A stretch of 64,000 nt of DNA, from positions 248,001-312,000 of the forward strand of contig NZ_JAFCGY010000002.1 of assembly GCF_016836705.1 (NCBI RefSeq), given 5' to 3'. A program made the translations under genes and the position numbers. The notes beneath the pieces are model-generated. The model saw nothing but the letters and a program-made list of their open reading frames with translations, ran no database searches and was not told the DNA's origin. Source of the stretch: Mesorhizobium caraganae (GTDB taxonomy: Bacteria > Pseudomonadota > Alphaproteobacteria > Rhizobiales > Rhizobiaceae). Shown piece after piece: positions 1-8,495 of this stretch (positions within the stretch are counted from its first letter, which is position 1; each line of letters starts with the position of its first letter).

Positions 1-11
1 GGGCCAGAGGA

Positions 12-27
12 GGGTGCGTACGCACCC
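12..27. promoter_or_regulatory. perfect 16-bp palindrome in the cimA leader
   Basis: The sequence GGGTGCGTACGCACCC equals its own reverse complement and lies 8 bases before the cimA start codon. A purine-rich stretch at 5-14 overlaps its left end. It could be a protein operator or a leader hairpin; no regulator for it is visible here. Confidence 0.4.
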
Positions 28-35
28 GCGCAGCC

Positions 36-1652
36 ATGACAAAGCAACGCCTCTATCTCTTCGACACCACATTGCGCGACGGCCAGCAGACGCCGGGCAT
101 CGACTTTTCCGTCGAGGACAAGATTGCGATTGCCAAGCTGCTCGACGAGTTCGGTATGGACTATGTCGAAGGCGGCTATCCCGGCGCCAATCCGACCGAC
201 ACCGCATTCTTCCAGCAGAAGCGCACGGCGAAGGCAAAATTCGTCGCCTTCGGCATGACCAAGCGGGCAGGCGTATCGGCGTCCAACGATCCGGGCCTGG
301 CGGCGCTGGTACAGTCGAAATCCGACGCCATCTGTTTCGTGGCCAAGAGCTGGGACTATCATGTCCGCGTCGCGCTTGGCTGCACCAATGAGGAGAACCT
401 CGACTCCATCAAGGTTTCGGTCGAAGCAGCTGTTGCCGCCGGCAAGGAAGCTATGGTCGATTGCGAGCATTTCTTCGACGGCTTCAAGGCCAATCCGGAT
501 TATGCGCTGGCTTGCGCCAAGGCCGCCTATGACGCCGGTGCGCGCTGGGTGGTGCTGTGCGACACCAATGGCGGCACGCAACCCTCTGAAGTGCACACCA
601 TTGTCGACAAGGTGATCGCCGCCGGCATACCGGGCGACCATCTCGGCATCCATGCCCATGACGATACCGGCCAGGCGGTGGCGAATTCGCTAGCCGCCGT
701 CGAGGCCGGCGTGCGCCAGATCCAGGGCACGCTGAACGGCATCGGCGAACGCTGCGGCAACGCCAATCTGGTCTCGATCGTGCCGACGCTGGCACTGAAG
801 CCGGCCTTCGCTGACCGCTTTGAGACCGGCATCTCGGCTGAGGCGCTGACCGGCATTTCACGGCTATCCCGTGCCTTCGACGAACTCTTGAACCGCGCGC
901 CGGAAGCGCAGGCACCCTATGTCGGCGCTTCCGCCTTCGCCACCAAGGCCGGCATCCATGCCTCGGCACTCGCCAAGGAGCCGGCGACCTATGAGCACGT
1001 CGAGCCGCAAGCCGTCGGCAACCGCCGCCGCGTCATGGTCTCCGACCAGGGCGGCAAGGCCAATTTCCTCGCCGAACTGAAGCGGCGCGGCATTGACGTG
1101 CCAAAGGACGATCACCGTCTCGACGCGCTGATCTCGGTGGTCAAGGAACGCGAGGCCGAGGGCTACGCCTATGAGGGTGCCGATGCCTCGTTCGAGCTCT
1201 TGGCACGCAAGATGCTGCACGGCCTGCCGGAGTTCTTCAACGTCACCTCGTTCCGCTGCATGGTCGAGCGCCGCTTCGATGCCAACGGCCAGCTGAAGAC
1301 GGTCTCCGAGGCGATCGTCAAGGTGATGGTCGATGGCGAGGAAAAGATGTCGGTGGCCGAAGGCCACGGCCCGGTCAACGCGCTCGACATCGCGCTGCGC
1401 AAGGACCTCGGCAAGTATCAGAACGAGATCGTCGATCTCGAGCTCGCCGACTTTAAGGTGCGTATCCTCAACGGCGGCACCGAAGCCATCACCCGCGTTC
1501 TGGTCGAATCGCACGATTCCACCGGCGCCCGCTGGTGGACGGTCGGCGTGTCGGAAAACATCATCGACGCCTCCTTCCAGGCGCTGATGGATTCCATCGT
1601 CTACAAGCTGATGAAGAACCGCGAGATGGCAGGGCTGGTGGCGGCCGAGTAG
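36..1652 (+). CDS. cimA: citramalate synthase
   Basis: Likely condenses pyruvate with acetyl-CoA to (R)-citramalate, a threonine-independent entry into isoleucine synthesis, in the cytoplasm. The 538-residue protein opens with the DTTLRDGQQTPG signature (about residues 10-21) of the isopropylmalate/homocitrate synthase superfamily. It has the metal-binding GIHAHDDTG motif near residue 205 and a C-terminal LeuA-type regulatory domain from about residue 400. Length and N-terminus fit the long citramalate synthase family rather than LeuA or NifV. The ATG is preceded by a palindrome and a rather distant purine-rich stretch, so the start is supported mainly by family alignment. LeuA-like allosteric feedback is an inference from the C-terminal domain. 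Confidence 0.88.
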   Translation: MTKQRLYLFDTTLRDGQQTPGIDFSVEDKIAIAKLLDEFGMDYVEGGYPGANPTDTAFFQQKRTAKAKFVAFGMTKRAGVSASNDPGLAALVQSKSDAICFVAKSWDYHVRVALGCTNEENLDSIKVSVEAAVAAGKEAMVDCEHFFDGFKANPDYALACAKAAYDAGARWVVLCDTNGGTQPSEVHTIVDKVIAAGIPGDHLGIHAHDDTGQAVANSLAAVEAGVRQIQGTLNGIGERCGNANLVSIVPTLALKPAFADRFETGISAEALTGISRLSRAFDELLNRAPEAQAPYVGASAFATKAGIHASALAKEPATYEHVEPQAVGNRRRVMVSDQGGKANFLAELKRRGIDVPKDDHRLDALISVVKEREAEGYAYEGADASFELLARKMLHGLPEFFNVTSFRCMVERRFDANGQLKTVSEAIVKVMVDGEEKMSVAEGHGPVNALDIALRKDLGKYQNEIVDLELADFKVRILNGGTEAITRVLVESHDSTGARWWTVGVSENIIDASFQALMDSIVYKLMKNREMAGLVAAE

Positions 1653-1659
1653 GCCTTTT

Positions 1660-1690
1660 CCTCGCCCCGCGAGAGCGGGGAGGTGGCCCG
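1660..1690. repeat. short GC-rich hairpin downstream of cimA
   Basis: CCCCGC (1665-1670) and GCGGGG (1675-1680) pair around a GAGA loop, followed by GAGGTGGCC. It resembles arms of the intergenic repeats elsewhere in the window but lacks a second arm. It could also act as a weak terminator; there is no T-run. Confidence 0.4.
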
Positions 1691-1776
1691 GCCCTTTGAA
1701 CCATCAGCAAAAGTCCGTTGATCCATCACAACTTTGCGATGGTCTTGGCCGAGCCGTTGAGCCATAGCGTTGCGCC

Positions 1777-2702
1777 ATGGCCACCGACGCACTCGCCCCC
1801 GATGCCGATGCCAAGGCCCGCAACGGCTTCCTGCTGGCGCTGGGCGCCTATCTCCTGTGGGGGCTGCTGCCCTTTTATATGAAGGCGGTGGCGCATCTGC
1901 CGCTGATCGAGGTGATCGCCGCATCGTCTGGTCGGTTCCGATTGCCGCTGCGGTGCTGGTCTGGGCAGGCCGCACGGCAGATTTCAAGGCGGCGATCCGC
2001 TCGCCGCGCAGCATCGGCATGGCGGCGCTGACGGCGACGCTGATTTCGATCAACTGGGCCATCTATGTCTGGGCGATCTCGGTCGACCGCACCGTCGAGA
2101 CCGCGCTCGGCTACTACATCAACCCGCTGGTGGTGGTCGTCGTCGGCGCGGTGCTGCTGGGCGAGCGGCTGGACCGGCTGCAGATCGCGGCGGTGGTGCT
2201 CGCAGCAGTCGCGGTCACGGTCTTGACCATCGAAGGTGGCAAACTGCCTTGGGTGTCGCTGGCACTGGCCTTCTCCTTCGCCGCCTACGGCTTCTTCCGC
2301 AAGACTTTGCCGATCGGCCCAAGCCAGGGTTTTCTGCTCGAAGTGCTTTTGCTGTCGGTGCCGGCGCTGGGCTACATCATCTTCCTGATCGCCAACGGCC
2401 AGGACCATTTCATCTCCAGCACCGGCACCGACACGGCGCTGCTGATCGGCTGCGGCCCGGTCACCGCGGTGCCGCTGCTTCTGTTCGCCTTCGGCGCCAA
2501 GCTTCTGCGCCTGTCGACCATCGGCATCATGCAGTACATCGCGCCGACCATGGTGTTCCTGATCGCCGTGCTTGCTTTCGACGAGCCGTTCGGCACCACG
2601 CAGGCGATAGCCTTCGCGCTGATCTGGGCGGCGCTGGCGATGTATTCCTGGTCGATGTTCCGCGGCCGTGAAACCCGCCCGGCGGCGCTGGCCGCGAAGT
2701 AG
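1777..2702 (+). pseudogene. rarD: RarD-type EamA permease with a frameshift
   Basis: A multi-pass inner-membrane permease of the drug/metabolite (EamA) superfamily, RarD type; the substrate of the family is poorly known. The first 48 codons read in one frame (…LLWGLLPFYMKAVAHLPLIEVIA) and the rest continues in another (IVWSVPIAAAVLVWAG…) to the stop at 2702. The break is at about 1920. RarD proteins normally read EVIAHRIVWS here, and the DNA has lost four bases relative to that expectation. The remainder is intact, with about ten hydrophobic helices and no further stops, so the lesion is either recent or a sequencing error. A GST gene follows 11 bases downstream. Confidence 0.75.
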
Positions 2703-2713
2703 GGAACCTTTCG

Positions 2714-3400
2714 ATGTACGTGCTGCACATTGCCAACAAGAATTATTCGTCATGGTCGCTGCGGCCATGGGTGCTGATGCGTACCCTCGACATTCCGTTC
2801 GAGGAGCGGCTGACGCCGTTCCCGACCGGGCCTAGCTTCGATCTCTACCGGTCGTTTTCACCCAGTGGACGTGTGCCTTGCCTGGTCGATGACGGCTGGG
2901 CTGTCTGGGATTCGCTGGCCATCGCCGAATATCTCGCCGAGCACCACCACGGTGTGTGGCCGATTGAGGCCAAAGCACGCGCCTGGGCGCGTTCGGCCGC
3001 CGCCGAAATGCATTCGGGCTTCACCGCCTTGCGTGGCTCATGCCCGATGAATTGCGGCGTGCGGGTAAAGCCGTTGCCGATGTCGGATGTGTTGAAGCAG
3101 GATCTGTTCCGGTTGGGCGATCTCTGGAACGATGGCCTTGCCCGGTTCGGCGGGCCGTTTCTTGCCGGCGGCCATTTCACCGCCGTCGATGCCTTCTTCG
3201 CCCCGGTGGCATTTCGCGTGCAGTCCTATGGGCTCTCTTTCGAAGGCGCAGCTGCCGCCTATCCCGCGCAATTGCTCGGTCTGCAGGCGATGCAGGAATG
3301 GTATTCGGCGGGCCTCGCAGAGACCTGGCGTGAACCGGATCATGAAGCGGAAGTCGCTGCCGCCGGCACCGTCATAGAGGATCTTCGAGCGACGGCGTGA
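2714..3400 (+). CDS. glutathione S-transferase family protein
   Basis: A 228-residue cytosolic GST-fold protein expected to conjugate glutathione to electrophiles or isomerise small substrates. The N-terminal thioredoxin-like domain (residues 1-80) has NYSSWSLRPW, whose Ser near residue 12-13 is a candidate catalytic residue. It has the conserved cis-proline segment GRVPCLVD near 52-59 and DSLAIAEYL near 66-74 for gamma-glutamyl binding. A helical C-terminal domain follows, with GGHFTAVDAFFAPV matching the N-capping/hydrophobic staple region. The start ATG has AGGGAAC upstream. It follows the broken rarD gene closely and may share its transcript. The specific substrate cannot be read from sequence. 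Confidence 0.85.
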   Translation: MYVLHIANKNYSSWSLRPWVLMRTLDIPFEERLTPFPTGPSFDLYRSFSPSGRVPCLVDDGWAVWDSLAIAEYLAEHHHGVWPIEAKARAWARSAAAEMHSGFTALRGSCPMNCGVRVKPLPMSDVLKQDLFRLGDLWNDGLARFGGPFLAGGHFTAVDAFFAPVAFRVQSYGLSFEGAAAAYPAQLLGLQAMQEWYSAGLAETWREPDHEAEVAAAGTVIEDLRATA

Positions 3401-3414
3401 CCCTCTGATGGGCG

Positions 3415-4413
3415 CTACATCCGCCCGAGCCGCCTGACGAACAGATAGGTCGCTGCGGCGATCACGATCGAAACCGCCGAAACCACCCAGAAGCCCATCG
3501 GCGTGTTGACCATGGGCAGGCCGCCGACATTCATGCCGAACAGTCCCGAAATGATGGTCATCGGCAACAGCACCGCCGTCATCACCGACAGCACATAGAG
3601 CAGCTGGTTGGACTGCATCGTCAGCTTGGCCATCAATTCGTCCTGCAGCAGCCTGGTGCGCGCCTGCAGCTGCTCGCCATCGTGGTAGAGCGTGTGCGCA
3701 CGGTGCGAGAGCCTTGTTGCCATGTCGTTGATCGGGTCAGGCAGCTCGTTGCGATGTGAATGGTCGAGATGGCGGAACAGGTTTGTGAGCGTCGCCATCT
3801 GCCGATGGATGACCACCAGCTGACGGCGCGCCTCGACCAGTGACTGCCGCTCGCTGTGCCAGGCGTCGCGCACGATGCGGTCCTCGATGCCGTCGAGCGT
3901 ATCGCCAAGGCCGTGAAGCTCGGCCGCCATGCCGTCGAGCGACTGGCCCATCACCGCCTCGATCAGGTCCGCCGGGGCGCGGAATTTGCGTGAGCCGCTC
4001 TCCACCGCCTTGCGGATGAGATCGACCGATTCCAGTGGCTGCTTGCGCGCGCCGATCAGCATTTTTTCGTTGAGGGCAAAGCGGAAATGGCCGAGCCCGC
4101 GCGCCTCCGCGGAATAGTCGTGGCGCAGATCCGGCAGGTCGCCATAGAGCCAGTCATCCTCGAGATCGATATGGCAGCCCTGGCTGGCGCCGAGGAAAGT
4201 TTCGCGCACCGGCGCCGGCAAAGCCTGCTCGGCGGCGATCTCGCGACGGGCGCGCAGGTCGGAAAGCTGGTAGCTGCGCCATGTCCATTGCGCCTCAGCC
4301 GCGTCCTTGGTGCGCAGGCCCTCGGCGGTGAAATGATAGATGAAGAACAGCCCGTGCTCGTCGGGCAGGTAAGGCGACAGAGGGGTGCCTTCCGCGTTGA
4401 GAGCGATGTTCAC
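3415..4413 (-). CDS. CorA/ZntB-family metal ion transporter
   Basis: A pentameric-channel family member for divalent metals, probably Zn2+ efflux or uptake (ZntB-like) or Mg2+. The long cytoplasmic N-terminal domain (to about residue 265) is followed by two transmembrane helices. The signature GMNVGGLP sits just after the first helix (GMN at about 293-295), as the CorA superfamily requires. The chosen GTG start gives 332 residues, close to the usual ZntB length of about 327. An ATG at 4494 would add 27 residues without family support. The gene is convergent with the GST gene, 14 bases apart. CorA and ZntB are hard to separate by eye. Confidence 0.8.
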   Translation of the reverse strand: MNIALNAEGTPLSPYLPDEHGLFFIYHFTAEGLRTKDAAEAQWTWRSYQLSDLRARREIAAEQALPAPVRETFLGASQGCHIDLEDDWLYGDLPDLRHDYSAEARGLGHFRFALNEKMLIGARKQPLESVDLIRKAVESGSRKFRAPADLIEAVMGQSLDGMAAELHGLGDTLDGIEDRIVRDAWHSERQSLVEARRQLVVIHRQMATLTNLFRHLDHSHRNELPDPINDMATRLSHRAHTLYHDGEQLQARTRLLQDELMAKLTMQSNQLLYVLSVMTAVLLPMTIISGLFGMNVGGLPMVNTPMGFWVVSAVSIVIAAATYLFVRRLGRM

Positions 4414-4669
4414 GGCTCGCCTCGCCAAGAAATTTCGACCAAGTACAGATTTCGACCACGCCGTGCGCGGATGCCGGCACGTCATTCGTAGCATGGGCTA
4501 ACCGGGTTCTGTGTGACAGTTTCTTGACAGGGCGATCACAGTCCGTCGATCAGCGACGCGCGGCGGCGCTACAGATCCTAGCGGAACAGATGCAGGCGAT
4601 GCAGCGGCTTGGCCCTGCAGAAATTGGCCGGCGGCAGGGATCGCCGCCGGCGGCGTATTCGCGGCGTGC
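4414..4669. other. intergenic stretch, nothing recognised
   Basis: About 256 bases between the CorA-like start and the YciI-like stop. Several small reading frames exist but none has a ribosome site or family resemblance. The segment 4414-4494 could belong to the transporter if its upstream ATG is used. Confidence 0.4.
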
Positions 4670-4960
4670 TCAGCGCTTGGGCCCAAACCCGGGATAGGGC
4701 GCGAGCGGCACCACTGCGGCAATGTCCATCATTCCGGCCTTGACCAGCGGCAGAGTGGCGAGATGGCCGCGCACGTCGGCATCGCTGCCGGCTTCGAACA
4801 TCATGCCGCTGCCCGGAATATCGCCGCGGTTCCAGACCTGGCGCACGGCGCCTTCGGCATAGAGCGTGCGGCGCTGTTCGGCCTCGCTGGGCAGCAGCGG
4901 CGCGAAATCGGCGTCGCTGAACTTTTCGGTGTTGCGGGTGAGAAGGGCAAAGAACTGCAT
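4670..4960 (-). CDS. YciI-like / muconolactone-isomerase-fold small protein
   Basis: A 96-residue protein of the dimeric alpha+beta barrel type (MQFFALLTRN… MMFEAGSDADVRGHLATLPLVKAGMMDIAAVVPLAPYPGF). The central pattern of a short beta hairpin, a xxDVRxHLxxLPLVKxG helix and a closing strand matches YciI-related proteins seen beside regulators in rhizobia. No catalytic function can be assigned. It is transcribed divergently from the LysR gene at 5074 across a 113-base gap, the classic arrangement of a LysR regulator and its target. Confidence 0.7.
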   Translation of the reverse strand: MQFFALLTRNTEKFSDADFAPLLPSEAEQRRTLYAEGAVRQVWNRGDIPGSGMMFEAGSDADVRGHLATLPLVKAGMMDIAAVVPLAPYPGFGPKR

Positions 4961-5073
4961 TTTCTGTCTCCTGTGGTTGCGATGCCCAAACTATCGCCGG
5001 CGCTGGTCAGACTGTCCAAGGCTGATTAGGCTAAAGTTGAGACCCTATAGGACTACAAGAGGGGGAGGAAAAA
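4961..5073. promoter_or_regulatory. divergent promoter region between YciI-like gene and LysR
   Basis: This 113-base gap must hold both promoters and, by analogy with LysR systems, a T-N11-A operator. An AT-richer stretch (TTAGGCTAAAGTTGAGACC, about 5026-5044) is the most plausible site. A GAGGGGGAGG stretch at about 5057-5068 is the ribosome site of the LysR gene. Confidence 0.4.
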
Positions 5074-5958
5074 ATGTTCGACCTGCGCCAGCTCAGATAT
5101 TTCGTCACTGTCGCCGAAGCCGGCACTGTCGGCCGTGCCGCCGAACTCCTGCACATCTCGCAATCGCCGTTGAGCCGCCAGATCATGCAGCTCGAAGCGC
5201 GGCTTGGCGTCACCCTGTTCGAGCGGGCAAAGCAGCGCGTCCACCTCAATGCCGAAGGCAAGGCCTTCCTTGTCGAGGCGCAGGCGCTGCTTGCCAGTGC
5301 ACGGCGCCTGGAGGAACTCGGACGCAACCTCGCCAGCGGTGCGGTCGGGCGGCTCGCGATCGGTTATGTCGAGGGCGCGGTGCATGCCGGCCTCGTCAGC
5401 CGGATGTTGCGGCAGTTTCGCCGCGACCGGCCGGATTTTCACCTGCAGCTGAAGAACCAGCGCTCCGCAGTGCAACTCGAGGGGTTGCGCCAGCGTTCGC
5501 TTGACCTCGGCTTCGTCTATGGCCCGCCGTCCGCCGACGATCCCGATCTTGCCGGCATGCTGGTTCGGCGCGAACCGCTGGTGCTGGCAATGCCGGAGAA
5601 TGATCCGCTCACCGATGTCGCCGACATCCGGCCCGACCATCTCGACGGCCGCGTCTGGATCACCGTGGTGCGCCAGCCCGACGACACCAACCGCGCCCAG
5701 TTCCTGGCGGCCTGCGCCAAGGCCGGCTTCCTGCCCGACATTGCCTATGAGACGGCCGATCCGCTGACGTCGCTCGGCCTGGTCAGCGCCGGACTCGGCC
5801 TGGCGACGGTACAGGCAAGCCTCCGGAGTGCAGCACCGTCAGGGATCGCGTTTCGTGACCTGCCCTGGTTCGAGCGCACCGTCTCGATCCATCTCGCCTG
5901 GCGGCGCCAGGACAAGCGAGCGGTGATTGCGGAGTTGAGGGAGGCAGTAGGGCAGTAG
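5074..5958 (+). CDS. LysR family transcriptional regulator
   Basis: A 294-residue LTTR. The N-terminal winged helix-turn-helix (residues 1-60: MFDLRQLRYFVTVAEAGTVG, AAELLHISQSPLSRQIMQLE) is canonical, and the periplasmic-binding-protein-like effector domain spans about 90-290. A strong ribosome site (GAGGGGGAGG) precedes the ATG. It is divergent from the YciI-like gene, its most likely target. The reading frame runs into the octamer repeat at 5945, so its final residues (VGQ) and its TAG stop are supplied by the repeat, which suggests the original C-terminus was overwritten. The effector is unknown. Confidence 0.88.
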   Translation: MFDLRQLRYFVTVAEAGTVGRAAELLHISQSPLSRQIMQLEARLGVTLFERAKQRVHLNAEGKAFLVEAQALLASARRLEELGRNLASGAVGRLAIGYVEGAVHAGLVSRMLRQFRRDRPDFHLQLKNQRSAVQLEGLRQRSLDLGFVYGPPSADDPDLAGMLVRREPLVLAMPENDPLTDVADIRPDHLDGRVWITVVRQPDDTNRAQFLAACAKAGFLPDIAYETADPLTSLGLVSAGLGLATVQASLRSAAPSGIAFRDLPWFERTVSIHLAWRRQDKRAVIAELREAVGQ

Positions 5959-6024
5959 GGCAGTAGGGCAGTAGGGCAGTAGGGCAGTAGGGCAGTAGGG
6001 CAGTAGGGCAGTAGGGCAGTAGGG
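5945..6024. repeat. ten perfect tandem copies of octamer CAGTAGGG
   Basis: Copies start at 5945, 5953, 5961, 5969, 5977, 5985, 5993, 6001, 6009 and 6017 with no variation. The unit carries TAG; because 8 is not a multiple of 3, the array puts stops in all three frames of this strand. The first copies contain the LysR stop codon. Identity of all copies points to recent slippage expansion. Confidence 0.95.
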
Positions 6025-6048
6025 AGAGGCTCGAGGCCTTCTAAACAT

Positions 6049-6096
6049 ACTGCCTTACTGCCTTACTGCCCTACTCCCCTACTCCCCTATTCCCTA
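6049..6096. repeat. degenerate inverted octamer array
   Basis: Six 8-base units (ACTGCCTT twice, ACTGCCCT, ACTCCCCT twice, ATTCCCTA) are diverged reverse complements of the CAGTAGGG unit at 5945-6024. They end exactly at the stop codon of the minus-strand LOG gene (6094-6096). The two arrays can pair across a 24-base spacer into a long stem between convergent genes. Confidence 0.85.
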
Positions 6097-6705
6097 CATC
6101 TTATCAATCACCGACTGCACGCCTTCCGTCGGCGCATCGACCGACGAGCCCGCCACCATGATGGCGGCGACAATGGCTTCGGGGTCTTCGATCACCAACG
6201 GTTTGACCCGCTGCGCGGTGTGAATGAAGCCTTCGCTCGACATATGGTCGAGCAGTGCCAGCATCGGATTCCAGAATCCTTTGACGTTGGCGAAGACGAT
6301 CGGCTTGCGGTGATGGCCGAGCTGGCCCCACGTCATGACTTCGACGATCTCCTCGACCGTGCCGATGCCGCCCGGCAGCGCCACAAAGGCGTCGGATTTT
6401 TCGAACATCTTGTGCTTGCGCTCGTGCATGTTGTCGGTGATCAGCAACTCGTCGAGCCGGTCAAGCGCGGTTTCGGTCGCCTCCTTGTTGATGAGGAAGC
6501 GCGGAATGATGCCCGTTACCTTGCCGCCGGCCTTGAGCGCGCCGTCGGCAACGGCGCCCATAATGCCTTTGGTGCCGCCGCCGTAGACCAGTCGCAGGCC
6601 GGATTTGGCGAGGGAGCGGCCAAGCAGGTGTCCGGCCTTGGCGTAGATATCATCGCGGCCCGGAGACGAGCCGCAGTAGACGCAGACGGATCGAATCGTG
6701 TTCAT
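6094..6705 (-). CDS. LOG-family (TIGR00730) Rossmann-fold protein, cytokinin-type phosphoribohydrolase
   Basis: A cytoplasmic 203-residue protein related to the plant LONELY GUY enzymes, which release free cytokinin base from its riboside 5'-monophosphate and also hydrolyse AMP-like nucleotides. It begins MNTIRSVCVYCGSSPG and has the nucleotide-binding VYGGGTKGIMG segment and the hallmark PGGIGTVEE catalytic motif, preceded by the family's RKH/MF region (ERKHKMFEKSDAFVALPG). I use the ATG at 6705, not an earlier in-frame codon at 6792, because family members begin at this point. The stop lies within the inverted octamer array. In a plant-associated bacterium cytokinin release is possible, but most bacterial homologues are housekeeping. 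Confidence 0.85.
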   Translation of the reverse strand: MNTIRSVCVYCGSSPGRDDIYAKAGHLLGRSLAKSGLRLVYGGGTKGIMGAVADGALKAGGKVTGIIPRFLINKEATETALDRLDELLITDNMHERKHKMFEKSDAFVALPGGIGTVEEIVEVMTWGQLGHHRKPIVFANVKGFWNPMLALLDHMSSEGFIHTAQRVKPLVIEDPEAIVAAIMVAGSSVDAPTEGVQSVIDKM

Positions 6706-6829
6706 GCGTGATTGGTGATTGGGTCTGAATGCGGGGTCAAGCCCCAGAGGCTGACAAGCCCGGGCTTTTTCTTGTCGGTTCCGGCAAAACACGCTAGACC
6801 GGCGTTAGGTGGCTAAGGGGCAGGGGAAT

Positions 6830-8269
6830 ATGGCTGTTAATACATTGAAGGCGTTTCTGTTCGCGGCGGGTGGGACCGTCGCGGTCGTCGGAACGGCCTA
6901 TGTATCGGGTGCACTTGACCCGTATCTCAATCCCACGCCGCCGGCGGAGATTGCGTCGCTGACGCCGCCGGCCGACTCCGGGACCGAGGGAAGGCTGCCG
7001 CCGGCGCCTGCCGCCCCAACCGATGCCAAGGCTACGCCGGCACCGGCGCCTGCCGACGCAACAGCTCCCGCGACAGCCCCGGCAGCGGCCGGCTCGGTTG
7101 TGCCGAGCTTCGATGTCGTACGCGTCGAAAGCAACGGCTCGATCGTCGTTGCCGGCAATGCCGCGCCCAATTCAAAGGTCGAAATCCTCAACGGCTCGAC
7201 GGTGCTCGGGTCGACCGTCGCCGGTCCGGACGGCGCCTTCGTCATCGTCCTCGACGATCCGCTCAAGCCCGGCGACTATACGATCGCGCTGCGTTCGACG
7301 ACTGGCGATGTCGTAACGCCTTCGATGCAGACTGCCGTCGTTTCGGTTCCCAAGGATGCCGCCGGTCAGGTGCTGGCGATGGTCGAGGAACCGGGCAAGC
7401 CGGCCGAGCTGCTGACTGTTCCCGCGCCTGAGACCAAGCCTGCGGCACCGGCTGCCGGCGATCAGGACGCTGCTCCTGCTGCTGAGGCACCTGCCGCCCC
7501 GGCCGGAACTGCGCCGGCCGCTCCGGCTCCGGCGACACCGCCGGCTGCGGCGGTGGCCGAACCCAAGATCGTCGTCGAGGCGATCGAGATCGACGGCAAC
7601 AAGATCTTTGTTGCCGGTCTGGCTGACGCCGGCCGCAAGGTGCGCGCCTACGCCAACGACATCCTGCTCGGCGACGCGCTGACCTCGCCAGACGGCCATT
7701 TCCTGGTCGAAGCGACGCGCGACATCCCGGTTGGCAGCTACACCATCCATGTCGACGGTCTCGATGCTGACGGCGTGAAGGTGGTTGCCCGCGCCGCCGT
7801 GCCGTTCGAGCGCGAACCGGGCGACGCGGTTGCCGCCGTGGCGCCTGCAGAGACCAAGCCAGCAAAGCCGGCTGAACCGAAGCCGGCCGCACCGGCTGCT
7901 GCCGAAGCGCCGGCCGCTCCCGCAGCGCCGGCACCGGCGGTGCCGGCAGCGCCCGCTACCGAGGCTCCGGCTGTCGTAGCGGCAGCAACGCCCGACGTGC
8001 CGGAGACGGTGGCGCCGAAACTCGAACATGCCGACGGCGCCGTCATCATCCGCCGCAACGACACGCTGTGGCGGATTTCGCGGCGGGTCTATGGTCATGG
8101 CGTGCGCTACTCGACCATCTATCTCGCCAACCAGGACCAGATCAGCGATCCCGACCGCATCTGGCCAGGGCAGGTGTTCAAGGTCCCGGAAAAGTCGAAG
8201 GAAGGCGAAGCCGCCGACCTCAAGGCGATGGGCGAGCAAGCGACGACGGCGCCGGTGAAGGCGCAGTAG
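6830..8269 (+). CDS. LysM domain envelope protein with Pro/Ala-rich linkers
   Basis: Probable inner-membrane-anchored or exported peptidoglycan-associated protein, 479 residues from the ATG at 6830, which follows an AGGGGCAGGGG ribosome site (a GTG at 6809 is the alternative). A hydrophobic N-terminal segment (about residues 6-26) acts as signal anchor. Two Ig-like modules with the same plan (FDVVRVESNGSIVVAGNAAP… and EAIEIDGNKIFVAGLADAG…) are separated by long Ala/Pro-rich linkers. A C-terminal LysM domain (RRNDTLWRISRRVYG… IYLANQDQISDPDRIWPGQVFKVP) should bind glycan strands. Such proteins are common in rhizobia without firm function. The two Ig-like modules appear to be internal duplicates. 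Confidence 0.8.
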   Translation: MAVNTLKAFLFAAGGTVAVVGTAYVSGALDPYLNPTPPAEIASLTPPADSGTEGRLPPAPAAPTDAKATPAPAPADATAPATAPAAAGSVVPSFDVVRVESNGSIVVAGNAAPNSKVEILNGSTVLGSTVAGPDGAFVIVLDDPLKPGDYTIALRSTTGDVVTPSMQTAVVSVPKDAAGQVLAMVEEPGKPAELLTVPAPETKPAAPAAGDQDAAPAAEAPAAPAGTAPAAPAPATPPAAAVAEPKIVVEAIEIDGNKIFVAGLADAGRKVRAYANDILLGDALTSPDGHFLVEATRDIPVGSYTIHVDGLDADGVKVVARAAVPFEREPGDAVAAVAPAETKPAKPAEPKPAAPAAAEAPAAPAAPAPAVPAAPATEAPAVVAAATPDVPETVAPKLEHADGAVIIRRNDTLWRISRRVYGHGVRYSTIYLANQDQISDPDRIWPGQVFKVPEKSKEGEAADLKAMGEQATTAPVKAQ

Positions 8270-8280
8270 GCGATTGGCTA

Positions 8281-8432
8281 ATCTCCCCCCTTGAGGGGGA
8301 GATGTCGCCGGAGGCGACAGAGGGGGTCGCGTCGCGTAGAGCGCCGACCTCCTGTGTGGGCCGCAAGGGGTCGAGTCCAGTCGAACCGACCCCCTCTGGC
8401 CTGCCGGCCACCTCCCCCACACGGGGGAGATT
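8281..8432. repeat. MITE-like intergenic repeat, family A copy 1
   Basis: The left arm (ATCTCCCCCCTTGAGGGGGA… then CGCCGGAGGCG) and right arm (CCCCCTCTGGC… to GGGGGAGAT) are inverted copies of one another around a core of about 60 bases. The same arms and core occur at 10751-10888 and 22201-22354. No coding capacity. Non-autonomous, MITE-like by structure. Confidence 0.85.
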
Positions 8433-8495
8433 AGGGCGCTCCACCCATCGGGTTAGCTTGCCTCACACCCGTTCATCGTCTATCGCCGATGAACG

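Noticed and set aside
5945..6024. CRISPR-like repeat array
   Set aside because: The octamers are contiguous with no spacers and no cas genes are near; it is a simple tandem repeat.
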